A stretch of 64,000 nucleotides of DNA from Geodermatophilus aquaeductus (GCF_900182545.1 NZ_FXTJ01000001.1:959082-1023081); one strand, 5' to 3'; positions 8,981 through 17,941 are shown, counted from the stretch's first letter. Program-made: numbers and translations. Notes: a model not told the origin generated them from the sequence alone.

Positions 8981-9811
8981 TCAGTCGCGCCGGCCGTGCG
9001 CGGCCACCGAGAAGGACTCCCACTCCCGCCAGGTGGCCAGCCGGGACTCGTAGTCGGCGGTGGCGATCGCCAGCGGGCCGTCGCCCAGGAAGACCCGCAG
9101 CGGCGGCTCCTCGGCGTCGACGAGCTGCAGCAGCGCGCCGCGGGTCGCCGCCGGGTCGCCCGGGGTGGCCTGGCGCCGGGCGCGCAGCTCGGCGGCCTGC
9201 ACCCGGTACTCGTCGTAGGCCGGGTTCTCCGCCGCGTGCTTGGCCGAGGCGCCGCTCCAGTCGGTGGAGTAGCCGGCCGGCTCGACGATGGTGACCTTGA
9301 TGCCGAAGCCGGCGACCTCCTGGGCGAGGGCCTGGCTGAAGCCCTCCAGCGCCCACTTGGAGGCGTTGTAGATCCCGATGTTCGGGAAGGCGCTGATGCC
9401 GCCGATCGAGGAGATCTGCAGGACGTGGCCCGAGCCCTGCGCCCGCATGACGGGCAGCGCGGCCTGGGTGATCCACAGCGCGCCGAACAGGTTGGTCTCG
9501 AACTGCGCGCGGGCCTCGGCCTCGGAGATCTCCTCGATCATGCCGAACTGGCCGTAGCCGGCGTTGTTGACGACGACGTCGAGCCGGCCGAACCGCTCGG
9601 CGGCCTGCTGCACGGCGGCGGTGCCGGCGGCGCGGTCGGTGACGTCGAGCCGCAGCGGCAGGACGGCGTCGTCGAAGCGGTGCACGAGGTCGTCGAGGGC
9701 GGCGGTGTCGCGGGCGGTGGCGGCGACGGAGTCCCCGCGCTCGAGGGCGGCGATCGCCCACTCGCGGCCGAAGCCGCGGGAGGCGCCGGTGATGAACCAG
9801 GTCTTCGGCAT
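8981..9811 (-). CDS. Short-chain dehydrogenase/reductase
   Basis: This 276-residue classical SDR has the cofactor motif TGASRGFG (residues 8-15), NNAGYGQFG, the catalytic Ser in ISSIGG and YNASK for the Tyr/Lys pair. The Arg after the Gly-rich loop favours NADP(H). The C-terminal extension (PGDPAATRGALLQLVDAEEPPLRVFLGDGPLA) is typical of an oxidoreductase group common in actinobacteria. The substrate is unknown. It is transcribed with, but not tightly coupled to, the diguanylate cyclase gene upstream. Confidence 0.88.
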   Translation of the reverse strand: MPKTWFITGASRGFGREWAIAALERGDSVAATARDTAALDDLVHRFDDAVLPLRLDVTDRAAGTAAVQQAAERFGRLDVVVNNAGYGQFGMIEEISEAEARAQFETNLFGALWITQAALPVMRAQGSGHVLQISSIGGISAFPNIGIYNASKWALEGFSQALAQEVAGFGIKVTIVEPAGYSTDWSGASAKHAAENPAYDEYRVQAAELRARRQATPGDPAATRGALLQLVDAEEPPLRVFLGDGPLAIATADYESRLATWREWESFSVAAHGRRD

Positions 9812-9856
9812 GTCCGCGGACAGCGCCCGAGCGGACCGCGGTGTTCCCGAACCGGC

Positions 9857-10813
9857 TCAGGACGGGGACGGCGCTCCCCGGCGGACCCGGCGGAGGCTCT
9901 TCACCCCGTACATGGCCATGTCGGCGCGGTTCACCACGGTGTCGGGGTCCTCGCCGGGTCCGCCGAGGGCCGTGCCGGTGCTCGCGCCGATCCGGACCGC
10001 GGCCCCGTCCCCGGCACCGGTGACGTCGAACGGCGCGGCCATGGCCGCCTCGAGCCGCCGGGCCCGCGCGGCCAGGGCGTCGGCGTCGGTCCCGCGTGCG
10101 ACGAGCACGAACTCGTCCCCGCCCAGGCGCGCCACGACGTCGTCGGGACCGGCCAGCTCCCGCAGCCGGGCGGCGACGGCCACCAGCAGCCGGTCGCCGG
10201 CGGCGTGCCCGTACCGGTCGTTGACCTCCTTGAACCCGTCGAGGTCGCAGAACAGCAGCCCGCAGCCGTCGCCGGTCTCCACGTGCAGGCGGGCGGCGAG
10301 GACGGCGAACAGGGCGCTGCGGTTGGCCAGGCCGGTGAGCGGGTCGGTGACCGCCTGCCGGCGCACCTGCGCCTCCCGCTCGCGGTGTGCGGTGACGTCG
10401 ATGCCGATGAAGGAGACGGCGTAGGGCCGGCCGTCGTCGTGGGTGAGGACGCTGGTCTGCAGCTCGATCCGCCGCCGGTCGCCGTCGCCGGTGGTCCAGT
10501 CGACCTCCCCGGGGATCGCCGGGCGGCCGGACAGGACCATCGCCAGAGCGGCGCGGGCGAGCTCGACCTCCTCGGGGATGGTCACGACCTCCCAGAACGG
10601 CGCGCCGACCAGCTCCTCGCGGCTGCGGCCGGTGAAGCGCTGCAGCGCGGGGTTGGCCAGCAGGACCCGCCCGCCGCCGTCGCACACGAGGACGAGCGCG
10701 GCCGTGGCCTCGACCGTGGCTCGGGCCAGGCCGTCGAGCGCGGGGGACGTCACCGACACGGTGGCCCGGCGCTGGGGGAGCCCGGACGGGGGTGTCCGTC
10801 GTGGTGCGTGCAC
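9857..10813 (-). CDS. PAS-GGDEF diguanylate cyclase
   Basis: The 318-residue protein has a PAS domain (about 25-145, including VLLANPALQRFTGRSREELVG) and a GGDEF domain (about 155-305). CDLDGFKEVNDRYGHAAGD and an intact GGDEF loop support c-di-GMP synthesis. At the I-site the Asp is kept (GPDD) but the Arg is replaced by Gly, so allosteric product inhibition is doubtful. The GTG start at 10813 has GAGGAG upstream. It is divergent from the acetyltransferase at 10957 and paralogous to the gene at 4095. The pair suggests a local duplication. Confidence 0.9.
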   Translation of the reverse strand: MHAPRRTPPSGLPQRRATVSVTSPALDGLARATVEATAALVLVCDGGGRVLLANPALQRFTGRSREELVGAPFWEVVTIPEEVELARAALAMVLSGRPAIPGEVDWTTGDGDRRRIELQTSVLTHDDGRPYAVSFIGIDVTAHREREAQVRRQAVTDPLTGLANRSALFAVLAARLHVETGDGCGLLFCDLDGFKEVNDRYGHAAGDRLLVAVAARLRELAGPDDVVARLGGDEFVLVARGTDADALAARARRLEAAMAAPFDVTGAGDGAAVRIGASTGTALGGPGEDPDTVVNRADMAMYGVKSLRRVRRGAPSPS

Positions 10814-10909
10814 GGCTGGATCTCCTCGGGAGGACTGCGGTCCCCCTCCTCATCGACACCCGGCGGGCTCGACCCGAGGGCCTGTACCCCCGAACGGGTG
10901 GTTCTCGGT

Positions 10910-10931
10910 GGCAGAGATGGCCATTTCTGCC
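10910..10931. repeat. Palindromic element B, copy 2, in a divergent promoter
   Basis: GGCAGAGATGG is followed by CCATTTCTGCC, a near-perfect 22-bp palindrome mismatched at one symmetric position pair. It lies where a -35 would be for the acetyltransferase at 10957 (TAGCGT -10 at 10945-10950). It could act as an operator here as well as being a dispersed repeat. Confidence 0.65.
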
Positions 10932-10956
10932 GCTCCGGGAGGGCTAGCGTGGCCGC

Positions 10957-11511
10957 GTGCTCGACGGGCCGGTCACCTTCCGACCGCTGACCCGCGCGGA
11001 CCTGCCGCTGCTGGGGCGCTGGCTCACCGAGCCGCTGGTGGCGCGGTGGTGGGCGCACGAGACCACGCCGGAGGCGGTGGAGGCCGACTTCGGCCCGTGC
11101 ATCGACGGCACCGACCCCGCCGAGGCGCTGCTGGCGCTCACCGGCGGCCGGCCGTTCGGGCTGGTGCAGCGCTACCGGATCGCCGACTTCCCCGAGTACG
11201 TCGAGGAGCTCGCGCCGGTGGTCGACGTCCCGCCGCGGGCGCTGTCGATCGACTACCTGATCGGCGAGCCGGACGTGCGCGGCGGCGGCGCGGGGACGGC
11301 GATGCTGGCCGCGCTCGTGGCGGCGAGCTGGGCGGCGTACCCGGAGGCCGACGCCGTCCTGGTGCCGGTGGCGGCGGGCAACGTCGCGTCCTGGCGGGCG
11401 CTGGAGAAGGCCGGGTTCACGCGGGTCGCCGAGGGCCCGCTGACGCCGGACAACCCCGTCGACCCGCCCGACCACGTCGTCTGCCTGCTCCGGCGGCCGG
11501 CCGGGGTGTGA
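10957..11511 (+). CDS. GNAT acetyltransferase, AAC(6')-like
   Basis: The 184-residue GNAT protein opens FRPLTRADLPLLGRWL..PLVARWW, as in aminoglycoside 6'-N-acetyltransferase and siderophore acyltransferase relatives. SIDYLIGEPDVRGGGAGTAML contains the acetyl-CoA-binding R/Q-G-x-G-x-G/A segment. NVASWRALEKAGF is the conserved C-terminal element. The GTG start lies 6 nt after a TAGCGT -10, suggesting a leaderless transcript. A role in acylating an amine is inferred. Actual aminoglycoside resistance cannot be claimed. Confidence 0.82.
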   Translation: MLDGPVTFRPLTRADLPLLGRWLTEPLVARWWAHETTPEAVEADFGPCIDGTDPAEALLALTGGRPFGLVQRYRIADFPEYVEELAPVVDVPPRALSIDYLIGEPDVRGGGAGTAMLAALVAASWAAYPEADAVLVPVAAGNVASWRALEKAGFTRVAEGPLTPDNPVDPPDHVVCLLRRPAGV

Positions 11512-11514
11512 GGG

Positions 11515-12753
11515 TCAGGCGGGCTGGGGCTGGGGCTGGGGCTGGGGCTGCGGTCGCGGCTGGGGCACCGGGCGCGCCGGCGCCACCGGGGTGAGCGCCT
11601 CGGGCGGCCCGGGACGGCCGAAGTACCAGCCCTGGCCGAGGTCGACGCCGAGGTCGCGCAGGCGGGCCGCCTCGTCGGCGGTCTCGATGCCCTCGGCGAC
11701 GACCTTCACGCCACAGCCGTGCCCGAAGACGACCAGCGCCTCGACGAGCTTGGACAGCACCGGGTCCACGTGCAGGCCGCTGACGATGCTGCGGTCCATC
11801 TTGATGACGTCGGGGTCGGTCACCACGATGTGCCGCAGCGAGGAGAAGCCGGCGCCGACGTCGTCGATGGCCAGCCGCATCCCCGCCGCGCGGAAGGGCA
11901 TCAGCGTGGTGGTGAGCGCGTCGTAGTCCTCGACCGGGTCGTGCTCGGAGAGCTCGAGCAGGATGCGGTCCAGCGGCAGCTCGGTGAGCAGCGCGGAGAA
12001 GGCCGGCGTCAGCAGGGTCTGCGGGGAGACGTTCATCGCGACGTACCCGCCGACCCGGTCCAGGTGCGCGGCCGCGCCGCGCAGCGCCAGCAGCTCCACC
12101 TCGTGGCCGCGGCCGATGCTGTGCGCCTCCTCGAAGACGACGTCGGGCCCCTTGCCCCACTCGCGCGGGAAGCGGCTGAGCGCCTCGGCGCCCACCCGGA
12201 CGCCGGTGGCCAGGTCGACGATCGGCTGCAGGAGGACGCTCGGGCCACCGGAGGCGACCAGCGGGTCGAGGCGGCCGTCGATGTCGTCGCGGCGCTGCTG
12301 CTCGCGGAGCTCGGGCTCGATGATCACCGAGGCGGCCGAGGCGAGGACCTTCATGAGTGCCTCGTCGCGGCCGGTCAGCTCCTTGTCGGAGGTGAACCCG
12401 AAGGCGCAGAAGGTGCCGTAGAGGGTGCCGTCGGAGAGCGTGACCGGCGTCGACACGTAGCTGCGGATGCGCGGGATGCGGGCCGAGGGCAGGGCCATCG
12501 CCACGGGGTAGCGCTTGACGTCGTCGATGACCGCGGGGAGCCGGCCGTCGAGGATGGCCTGGCAGAACGAGGTCTCCTGGACCTGCTTGTTCTTCTCCTG
12601 CACGAGCAGCGGCACCCGGGTGTCGACCACCTCGAGGGTCTGCGTGGTGCCGTCCATCCGGCTGAGGAACGCCACGCTCATGTGCAGCGACCTCCGCGCC
12701 GTCCGCAGCAGCTCGGCGATCTGCTGCTCGGCGTCCGTGCGCTGTCGGGCCAT
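11515..12753 (-). CDS. GAF-EAL c-di-GMP phosphodiesterase
   Basis: The 412-residue product has an N-terminal GAF-like sensor (about residues 5-155, with FCQAILDGRLPAVIDDVKRYP) and an EAL domain (about 170-390). EALSRFP, ELSEHD, IDDVGAGFSSL, IKMDRS, AEGIET and GQGWYFGRP retain the catalytic and metal ligands, so c-di-GMP hydrolysis is expected. The start at 12753 is preceded by GAGGAGC. The last residues are a Pro-Gln repeat encoded by a GGGGCT tandem repeat at about 11524-11553. With the two GGDEF genes it makes a local c-di-GMP synthesis and breakdown set. Confidence 0.9.
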   Translation of the reverse strand: MARQRTDAEQQIAELLRTARRSLHMSVAFLSRMDGTTQTLEVVDTRVPLLVQEKNKQVQETSFCQAILDGRLPAVIDDVKRYPVAMALPSARIPRIRSYVSTPVTLSDGTLYGTFCAFGFTSDKELTGRDEALMKVLASAASVIIEPELREQQRRDDIDGRLDPLVASGGPSVLLQPIVDLATGVRVGAEALSRFPREWGKGPDVVFEEAHSIGRGHEVELLALRGAAAHLDRVGGYVAMNVSPQTLLTPAFSALLTELPLDRILLELSEHDPVEDYDALTTTLMPFRAAGMRLAIDDVGAGFSSLRHIVVTDPDVIKMDRSIVSGLHVDPVLSKLVEALVVFGHGCGVKVVAEGIETADEAARLRDLGVDLGQGWYFGRPGPPEALTPVAPARPVPQPRPQPQPQPQPQPA

Positions 12754-12903
12754 CGGTGCTCCTCGTCCGGAAGGGGGTGCTCCTCCATCGACACCGGTCG
12801 TGCACGACTGGAGCGGGCGCGGCCGGCGCCTCACCCGGACCGATGAGTCGCGGTCGCGTCCGCCGTCTGCACCCCGACAGCCCCGCGACCGGAGGAGAGA
12901 CCG

Positions 12904-13539
12904 ATGCGCCCGCTCACCGTCACCACGTTCCTGACCCTCGACGGCGTCGCCCAGGCCCCGGGCGGTCCGCAGGAGGACCCCTCCGGTGGCTTCCCGTACG
13001 GCGGCTGGCTGGTGCCCTTCGCCGACGAGGCGTTCGGGCAGCAGATGGACGCCTGGTTCCGCGGTGCCGAGGACTTCCTGCTCGGCCGCACGACCTACGA
13101 GATCTTCGCCGCGCACTGGCCGCACGTGGACGCCACCGGCGACCCGGTCGCGCAGGCGCTGCAGACGAAGACCAAGCACGTGGCCTCGCGGACGCTGACG
13201 TCCCTGGAGTGGAGCTCCGCCCGGCTGCTCGGCGCCGACGTGCCGGCCGCCGTCCGCGAGCTGAAGGCCGCCGACGGCGGCGAGCTGCAGGTGCACGGCT
13301 CGATCGGGCTGGTGCAGACGCTGCTGGCCGAGGACCTGGTCGACGAGCTGCGGACCATCGTCTTCCCCGTGGTGCTCGGGCAGGGCAAGCGGCTGTTCGA
13401 GGGCGGGGCCGCGCCGCGCACCTGGGAGCTGGTCTCCTCGGTGCAGACCTCGACCGGCGCGGTGATGACCGCCCACCGGCGCGTCGGCGAGGTGCGGACC
13501 GGCTCCTTCGCCCTGGAGGACGCCGACACCACGGTTTGA
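12904..13539 (+). CDS. Dihydrofolate reductase-fold protein (RibD C-terminal family)
   Basis: The 211-residue protein matches the RibD_C/DHFR-like family. Supporting segments are MRPLTVTTFLTLDGVAQAPGG, FLLGRTTYEIFAAHWP, HGSIGLVQTLLAEDLVDELRTIVFPVVLGQGKRLF and the C-terminal TGAVMTAHRR. Family members bind NADPH and reduce pterin- or pyrimidine-like substrates. The isolated actinobacterial versions have no established substrate. A strong RBS (GGAGGAGAG) precedes the ATG. It is divergent from the EAL gene. Confidence 0.85.
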   Translation: MRPLTVTTFLTLDGVAQAPGGPQEDPSGGFPYGGWLVPFADEAFGQQMDAWFRGAEDFLLGRTTYEIFAAHWPHVDATGDPVAQALQTKTKHVASRTLTSLEWSSARLLGADVPAAVRELKAADGGELQVHGSIGLVQTLLAEDLVDELRTIVFPVVLGQGKRLFEGGAAPRTWELVSSVQTSTGAVMTAHRRVGEVRTGSFALEDADTTV

Positions 13540-13576
13540 TCCTCGGACCGACTCCGTGTACGGTCCTCCCGGCTGG

Positions 13577-13591
13577 GTTGGACAGTCCAAC
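13577..13591. promoter_or_regulatory. 15-bp inverted repeat ahead of SDR/thioesterase operon
   Basis: GTTGGAC-A-GTCCAAC is a perfect 7+1+7 inverted repeat. It lies 19 bp before the GTG at 13611 and downstream of a TACGGT (13559) that could be a -10. The form suits a TetR-type repressor site in the early transcribed region. No regulator gene is adjacent. Confidence 0.5.
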
Positions 13592-13610
13592 TGGGCCGGG
13601 AGGAGGACCC

Positions 13611-14303
13611 GTGGACATCGCCGCCACCACCGCCCTGGTCACAGGAGCCAACCGGGGCCTGGGCCGGGCGCTCGCGCTCGAGCTGCAGGCCCGCGGGGCC
13701 ACCGTGTACGCCGGCGCGCGGGACCCCGACGCCGTCGACCTGCCCGGCGCCAAGGCCCTGGCGCTCGACGTGACCGACCCGGCGTCGGTCGCGGCCGCCG
13801 CCGCGGCCACCGGGGACGTGACGCTGCTGGTCAACAACGCCGGCGTCGGCACCGGTGTCGACCTGCTCGACGGCGATCTCGACGACGTCCGGCGCGAGCT
13901 CGACGTCAACTACCTGGGCGCGCTGGCGGTGACCCGTGCGTTCGTGCCCCAGCTGCCGGCCGGCGGCGGCGTGCTGAACGTCCTGTCCGTCCTGTCGTGG
14001 GTGGCGTTCCCCGGCACCGGCGCCTACTGCGCGTCGAAGTCCGCGGCGTGGGCGATGACCAACGCGCTGCGCGCCCAGCTGGCCCCTCGCGGCATCCGGG
14101 TGTCGGCCCTGCACGTCGGCTACATGGACACCGACATGACCGCCGGCATCGACGCCCCGAAGTCCGACCCGGCCGACGTCGCCCGGATCGCCGTCGACGG
14201 CCTGGCCGCCGGCAGCTACGAGATCGTCGCCGACGAGGTCAGCCGGCGGGTGCAGGCCGGGCTGGCCGGCGGGGTCGCGGCGCTGTACCCCGCGCTGCCG
14301 TGA
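13611..14303 (+). CDS. Short-chain dehydrogenase/reductase
   Basis: This 230-residue SDR starts at a GTG with GGAGGAGG upstream. It carries TGANRGLG for cofactor binding, NNAGVG, the catalytic Ser in LSVLSWVAFPGTGAYCASK and the Tyr/Lys pair in the same stretch. Its short length and the C-terminal GYMDTDMTAGIDAPKSDP segment are typical of a common actinobacterial oxidoreductase group. Its stop overlaps the GTG of the thioesterase gene (GTGA), so the two are translated together. The substrate is unknown. Confidence 0.88.
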   Translation: MDIAATTALVTGANRGLGRALALELQARGATVYAGARDPDAVDLPGAKALALDVTDPASVAAAAAATGDVTLLVNNAGVGTGVDLLDGDLDDVRRELDVNYLGALAVTRAFVPQLPAGGGVLNVLSVLSWVAFPGTGAYCASKSAAWAMTNALRAQLAPRGIRVSALHVGYMDTDMTAGIDAPKSDPADVARIAVDGLAAGSYEIVADEVSRRVQAGLAGGVAALYPALP

Positions 14304-15052
14304 CCGCCGTCACCGCGACCCCCGCGACCGGGCTGGTCTTCGACCCGAGCTGGCGGTCCTTCACGCACGTGCAGGGCGGGCTGGTGGTCGGGCACCTCCT
14401 GGCCGCCGCCGCGGACCTGGCCGGCGCCGCTCCGCGTGCGGTCACCGCCCACCTGCTCGCCGGGGTGGAGCCCGGGACGCCGACGTCGGTCGACGCCGTC
14501 GCCGACCGGGCCGGGACCACCGGCAGCGTCCGCGCCACGATGAGCCAGGACGGGCAGCTGCGCGCCGTCGCCCAGGTCCTGACGCTGGCCCGCCCGGCGT
14601 CCCCGGTCACCGAGCCGGTGCCCGTGCCGCCGGGCCCGGCGGTCCGCGACGGCGTCCCGTTCCAGCTCCCGCGCGACTTCGTGCCGATCGCCGACCACAC
14701 CGAGATCCGCGCGCTCGGCTCCTCGCGCCCGCTGGCCGGCGGTCCCGAGCCGCGGCTGTCGGGGTGGGTGCGCATCGACGGCGACCTCCCGCCGCTGGTG
14801 CAGCTCGGCGTCCTGATCGACGCGCTGCCGCCGTCGCTGTTCGCCGTGCGCACCACGCCGGCCGCGATGCCGACCGTGGAGCTCACCGCGCACCTCGCCG
14901 GCCCGCCGCCGGAGACCGGCGCCTGGGTGCGCATCGACCAGGTGACCACCTGGGCCGACGGCGACGTCGCGGTGGACGACGCCGAGCTGCGCGCCGTCGA
15001 CGGCTCGCTCGTGGCCCGCGCCCGCCAGACCCGCCGGCTGCTCTCGCGCTGA
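14300..15052 (+). CDS. TesB-like double hot-dog acyl-CoA thioesterase
   Basis: The 250-residue protein resembles the 4HBT_3/TesB-like thioesterase family. FDPSWRSFTHVQGGLVVGHLLAAAADLAG lies in the first hot-dog repeat. GWVRIDGDLPPLVQLGVLIDALPPSLF and TVELTAHLAG lie in the second. It probably hydrolyses acyl-CoA, but the chain specificity cannot be read. Its GTG start overlaps the preceding SDR stop by three bases, so the two proteins may act on one acyl substrate. Confidence 0.8.
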   Translation: MTAVTATPATGLVFDPSWRSFTHVQGGLVVGHLLAAAADLAGAAPRAVTAHLLAGVEPGTPTSVDAVADRAGTTGSVRATMSQDGQLRAVAQVLTLARPASPVTEPVPVPPGPAVRDGVPFQLPRDFVPIADHTEIRALGSSRPLAGGPEPRLSGWVRIDGDLPPLVQLGVLIDALPPSLFAVRTTPAAMPTVELTAHLAGPPPETGAWVRIDQVTTWADGDVAVDDAELRAVDGSLVARARQTRRLLSR

Positions 15053-15060
15053 CGCCCCGC

Positions 15061-15735
15061 TCAGCCCTCCAGCAGGCCGGCCTCGTGGGCGAGGATCGCC
15101 GCCTGCGTGCGGTTGGCCAGGTCGAGCTTGGTGAGCAGCCGGGAGACGTAGGTCTTCACGGTGGCCTCGCTGACGAACAGCCGGCCGGCGAGCTCGGCGT
15201 TGGACCCCCCGCTGCCGAGCAGGGCGAGCACCTCGCGCTCGCGGTCGGACAGCGCGGCCACCCGCTGCAGCGCCTCGGCCCGGCGGGGCGTCGCGCGGCT
15301 GCCGACGTAGGACGCGATCAGCCCGGCGGTGACGGCGGGGGAGAGGGTCGCCGTCCCGTCGGCGACCGCCCGCACGGCCGCGGCGATCTGTCGCGGCGGG
15401 GTGTCCTTGAGCAGGAAGCCGGCGGCTCCGGCGGCCAGCGCCGCGTAGACGTACTCGTCGACGTGGAAGGTGGTGAGGACGGCGACCTGCGGCGGGTCGG
15501 GCAGCGCGAGGATCTCCCGGGTGGCGGTCAGGCCGTCCGTGCCGGGCATGCGGATGTCGGTGAGCACGACGTCGGGGCGCAGCTCGCGCGCCGCGGCCAC
15601 GCCCGCGGCACCGTCGCCGGCCTCGCCGACGACGTCCATGTCGCCGGCCGCCTCCAGCACGGTGCGCAGGCCGAAGCGGACCAGCTCCTCGTCGTCGACC
15701 AGCAGCACCCGGATCCGCCGGGCGTCGGCGCTCAT
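15061..15735 (-). CDS. NarL/LuxR-type response regulator
   Basis: The 224-residue regulator has a complete receiver domain (DDEE near residue 15, phospho-acceptor Asp in VVLTDIRMPG, Thr in VLTTF, Lys in FLLKDTP) and a LuxR helix-turn-helix (LSDREREVLALLGSGGSNAELAGRLFVSEATVKTYVSRLLTKL). It overlaps the upstream histidine kinase by ATGA. It is probably phosphorylated by that kinase and may control the divergent ABC-2 exporter. The intact Asp contrasts with the two pseudo-receivers at 37.7-39.4 kb. Confidence 0.93.
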   Translation of the reverse strand: MSADARRIRVLLVDDEELVRFGLRTVLEAAGDMDVVGEAGDGAAGVAAARELRPDVVLTDIRMPGTDGLTATREILALPDPPQVAVLTTFHVDEYVYAALAAGAAGFLLKDTPPRQIAAAVRAVADGTATLSPAVTAGLIASYVGSRATPRRAEALQRVAALSDREREVLALLGSGGSNAELAGRLFVSEATVKTYVSRLLTKLDLANRTQAAILAHEAGLLEG

Positions 15736-16877
15736 GCCGGCAGCACCGCCTCGACGCCGAAGCCGCCGTCGAGCCGCGGCTCGGCGCTCAGCTGCCCGCC
15801 GAGGGTGCGGACCCGCTCGGTCAGCCCGACGAGGCCGAAGCCGCCGCCGGGGACGGCGGTGGGGGTGCGGGCCGGCGGGCCGTTGACCACGCGCACCCGC
15901 AGCTCGCCGGGCCGCCGCTCGACGCACACGCGCACCGGCGCGTCGGGGGCGTGCCGCCCGGCGTTGGTCAGTGCCTCCTGCACGATGCGGTACGCCGCCC
16001 GGCCGACGACGGGGTCGACCGGTGCGGTCCCCTCCGCGGGCCCGGTCCAGTCGACCGCCATCCCGGCGTCCCGGGCGGACCCGACCAGCCGCGGCAGGTC
16101 GGCCAGCCCGGGCTGCGGGCCCAGCGGCGCGGCCTCGTCGACCTCCTCCGCGCGCAGCACGCCGACCATCTGCCGCAGCTCCTCCAGTGCCTGCCGTCCC
16201 GCCGTCTGCACCTGACCGGCCAGCTGCTCCACCCGCCCGGGGTCCCCGGCGGCCACCTCGATGGCGCCGGCCTGCAGCACCATGAGGCTCACCCGGTGCC
16301 CGACGGCGTCGTGCATCTCGCGGGCGATCCGGGTGCGCTCGGAGACGACGGCGTTGCGGGCCAGCAGCTCGCGCTCGGTCTCAGCGCGCACCGCCCGCTC
16401 GCGCAGCGCCTCGAGCAGCAGCGCGCGGGTCCGCTGCCAGATCCCCAGCGCCGCGGGCAGGACGAGGGCGATGGCCACCCCGCCGAGGGCCCCCACCGCC
16501 TCCTCCGGCGTGCCGATGGCCCAGGGCTGGACGAGCGCGACCGTCCCGAGCGCGCCGGCGGCGATGCGCACCGGCCACCGGCCCTCGTAGCGGCCGACCG
16601 CGTAGGCGGTGAGCAGCATGCCGGCGGTCAGCGCCGGGACCAGCGCCCCGAGGGCGGCACCGATGACGAACGGCACCACCGGCGCCGACCGCCGGAAGAG
16701 GAACAGGGTCACGACCAGCAGCAGGCCGCCGACGACGAGGACGGCGTCCGGCGTCAGCTCGGCCTCGGGGGTGACCACGCCGACGACGACGGTCGCGGTG
16801 CTGACCAGCGCGATCAGGGCCTCGAACCCGATGCTGCCCGCGCGGAGACCGGGCCAGACGCGCTCCCGGAACCCCAT
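15732..16877 (-). CDS. Sensor histidine kinase (HisKA_3 type)
   Basis: The 381-residue membrane kinase has about four to five N-terminal transmembrane helices (residues 15-150). A dimerisation/phosphorylation helix follows with ARE-MHDAVGHRVSLMVLQ, whose His is near residue 196. The HATPase domain contains QEALTNAGRHAPDAPV and GGGFGLVGLTERVRTLGG. It lacks a large extracellular sensor, as in DesK-like intramembrane sensors. It forms an operon with the response regulator at 15061 and is divergent from the exporter at 17072. Confidence 0.92.
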   Translation of the reverse strand: MGFRERVWPGLRAGSIGFEALIALVSTATVVVGVVTPEAELTPDAVLVVGGLLLVVTLFLFRRSAPVVPFVIGAALGALVPALTAGMLLTAYAVGRYEGRWPVRIAAGALGTVALVQPWAIGTPEEAVGALGGVAIALVLPAALGIWQRTRALLLEALRERAVRAETERELLARNAVVSERTRIAREMHDAVGHRVSLMVLQAGAIEVAAGDPGRVEQLAGQVQTAGRQALEELRQMVGVLRAEEVDEAAPLGPQPGLADLPRLVGSARDAGMAVDWTGPAEGTAPVDPVVGRAAYRIVQEALTNAGRHAPDAPVRVCVERRPGELRVRVVNGPPARTPTAVPGGGFGLVGLTERVRTLGGQLSAEPRLDGGFGVEAVLPA

Positions 16878-16932
16878 GCCGGGAGCGTATGCAGCGCGGG
16901 GCCGGCGGCGGGTCGGCCGGTCGTCTCGCCTG

Positions 16933-16955
16933 CGTGTCCTCTTTCGGATGACACG
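16933..16955. promoter_or_regulatory. Inverted repeat between kinase and exporter
   Basis: CGTGTC and GACACG form perfect 6-bp arms 11 bp apart in the 194-bp divergent gap. A dimeric response regulator could bind two half-sites one helical turn apart. This is a candidate only. Confidence 0.35.
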
Positions 16956-17071
16956 GGATCGCCCGCTCGTCGCCGCAGGTCGAGCCCCGCGGCCGACGCG
17001 GCCGGGGGGACCGCGCGGCCACTCTCGACGCCGTGACCGGACCGGCCGGTCGAGACCCGCAGGAGGTCCCC

Positions 17072-17941
17072 GTGATCGAGGTCAGCGGACTGACCAAGCA
17101 GTACGACTCCCGGACCGTCGTCGACGACGTGTCCTTCGTCCTCGAGCCCGGCACCGTGACCGGCTTCCTCGGTCCCAACGGCGCCGGCAAGAGCACGACG
17201 CTGCGGATGATGACCGGCCTCGTGCCGGCCACCGCGGGCAGCACCCGGATCGACGGGCGGCCCTACGACGCGCTGGCCAACCCGGCCGCCGTCGTCGGCA
17301 CCCTGCTCGACGCCTCCGCCGTCCACCCGGGCCGCACCGGGCGCACCCACCTGCGGCTGATGGCGGCGACCATCGGGGTGCCGGCCGCGCGCGCCGACGA
17401 GGTGCTCGAGCTGGTCGGCCTCACCCCCGCCGCGGGGCGCCGGATCGGCGGCTACTCGCTGGGCATGCGGCAGCGCCTGGGCATCGCCGGCGCGCTGCTG
17501 GCCGACCCGCCGGTGCTGGTGTTCGACGAACCGGCCAACGGGCTCGATCCCGAGGGCATCCGCTGGATGCGCGACCTGCTGCGCGGCCACGCGGCCCGCG
17601 GCGGCACGGTGCTGCTGTCCTCGCACCTGCTCGGCGAGGTCGAGTCGACCGTCGACCGGCTGCTCGTCATCGGCACCGGCCGGATCGTCGCCGACGGGCC
17701 GGTCAGCGACCTGCTCGGCAGCGAGGGGACGGCCGTGCACGCCGCCGACCCGGCCGCGCTCACCGCGGCGCTGGAGACCGCCGGGTTCCACGTGCAACAC
17801 GGAGCCGACGGCGCCCTCGTCGTACCCGGCGCCGAGCCCGGCGAGGTCGGCGTGGTCGCCGCGGCGGGCGGCCACGTGCTCACCGACCTGCGCCCGGTCC
17901 GCCGCGGCATCGAGGACCTGTTCTTCCAGCTCACCGCCTGA
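17072..17941 (+). CDS. ABC transporter ATP-binding protein (ABC-2/drug exporter type)
   Basis: The GTG at 17072 is preceded by AGGAGG at 17061-17066 and gives 289 residues, so it is preferred to the in-frame GTG at 17033. Walker A is GPNGAGKST, the signature is YSLGMRQRL and Walker B is VLVFDEPANGLD, followed by the ABC-2 pattern PEGIRWMRDLLR and SSHLLGEVE. It would energise the membrane protein encoded next, probably exporting a peptide or lipid-like compound. The divergent two-component system may sense the same stress. Confidence 0.92.
   Translation: MIEVSGLTKQYDSRTVVDDVSFVLEPGTVTGFLGPNGAGKSTTLRMMTGLVPATAGSTRIDGRPYDALANPAAVVGTLLDASAVHPGRTGRTHLRLMAATIGVPAARADEVLELVGLTPAAGRRIGGYSLGMRQRLGIAGALLADPPVLVFDEPANGLDPEGIRWMRDLLRGHAARGGTVLLSSHLLGEVESTVDRLLVIGTGRIVADGPVSDLLGSEGTAVHAADPAALTAALETAGFHVQHGADGALVVPGAEPGEVGVVAAAGGHVLTDLRPVRRGIEDLFFQLTA

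Noticed and set aside
11524..11553. Tandem GGGGCT repeat as a CRISPR or regulatory array
   Set aside because: It encodes the Pro-Gln tail of the EAL protein, has no spacers and is a simple sequence repeat.
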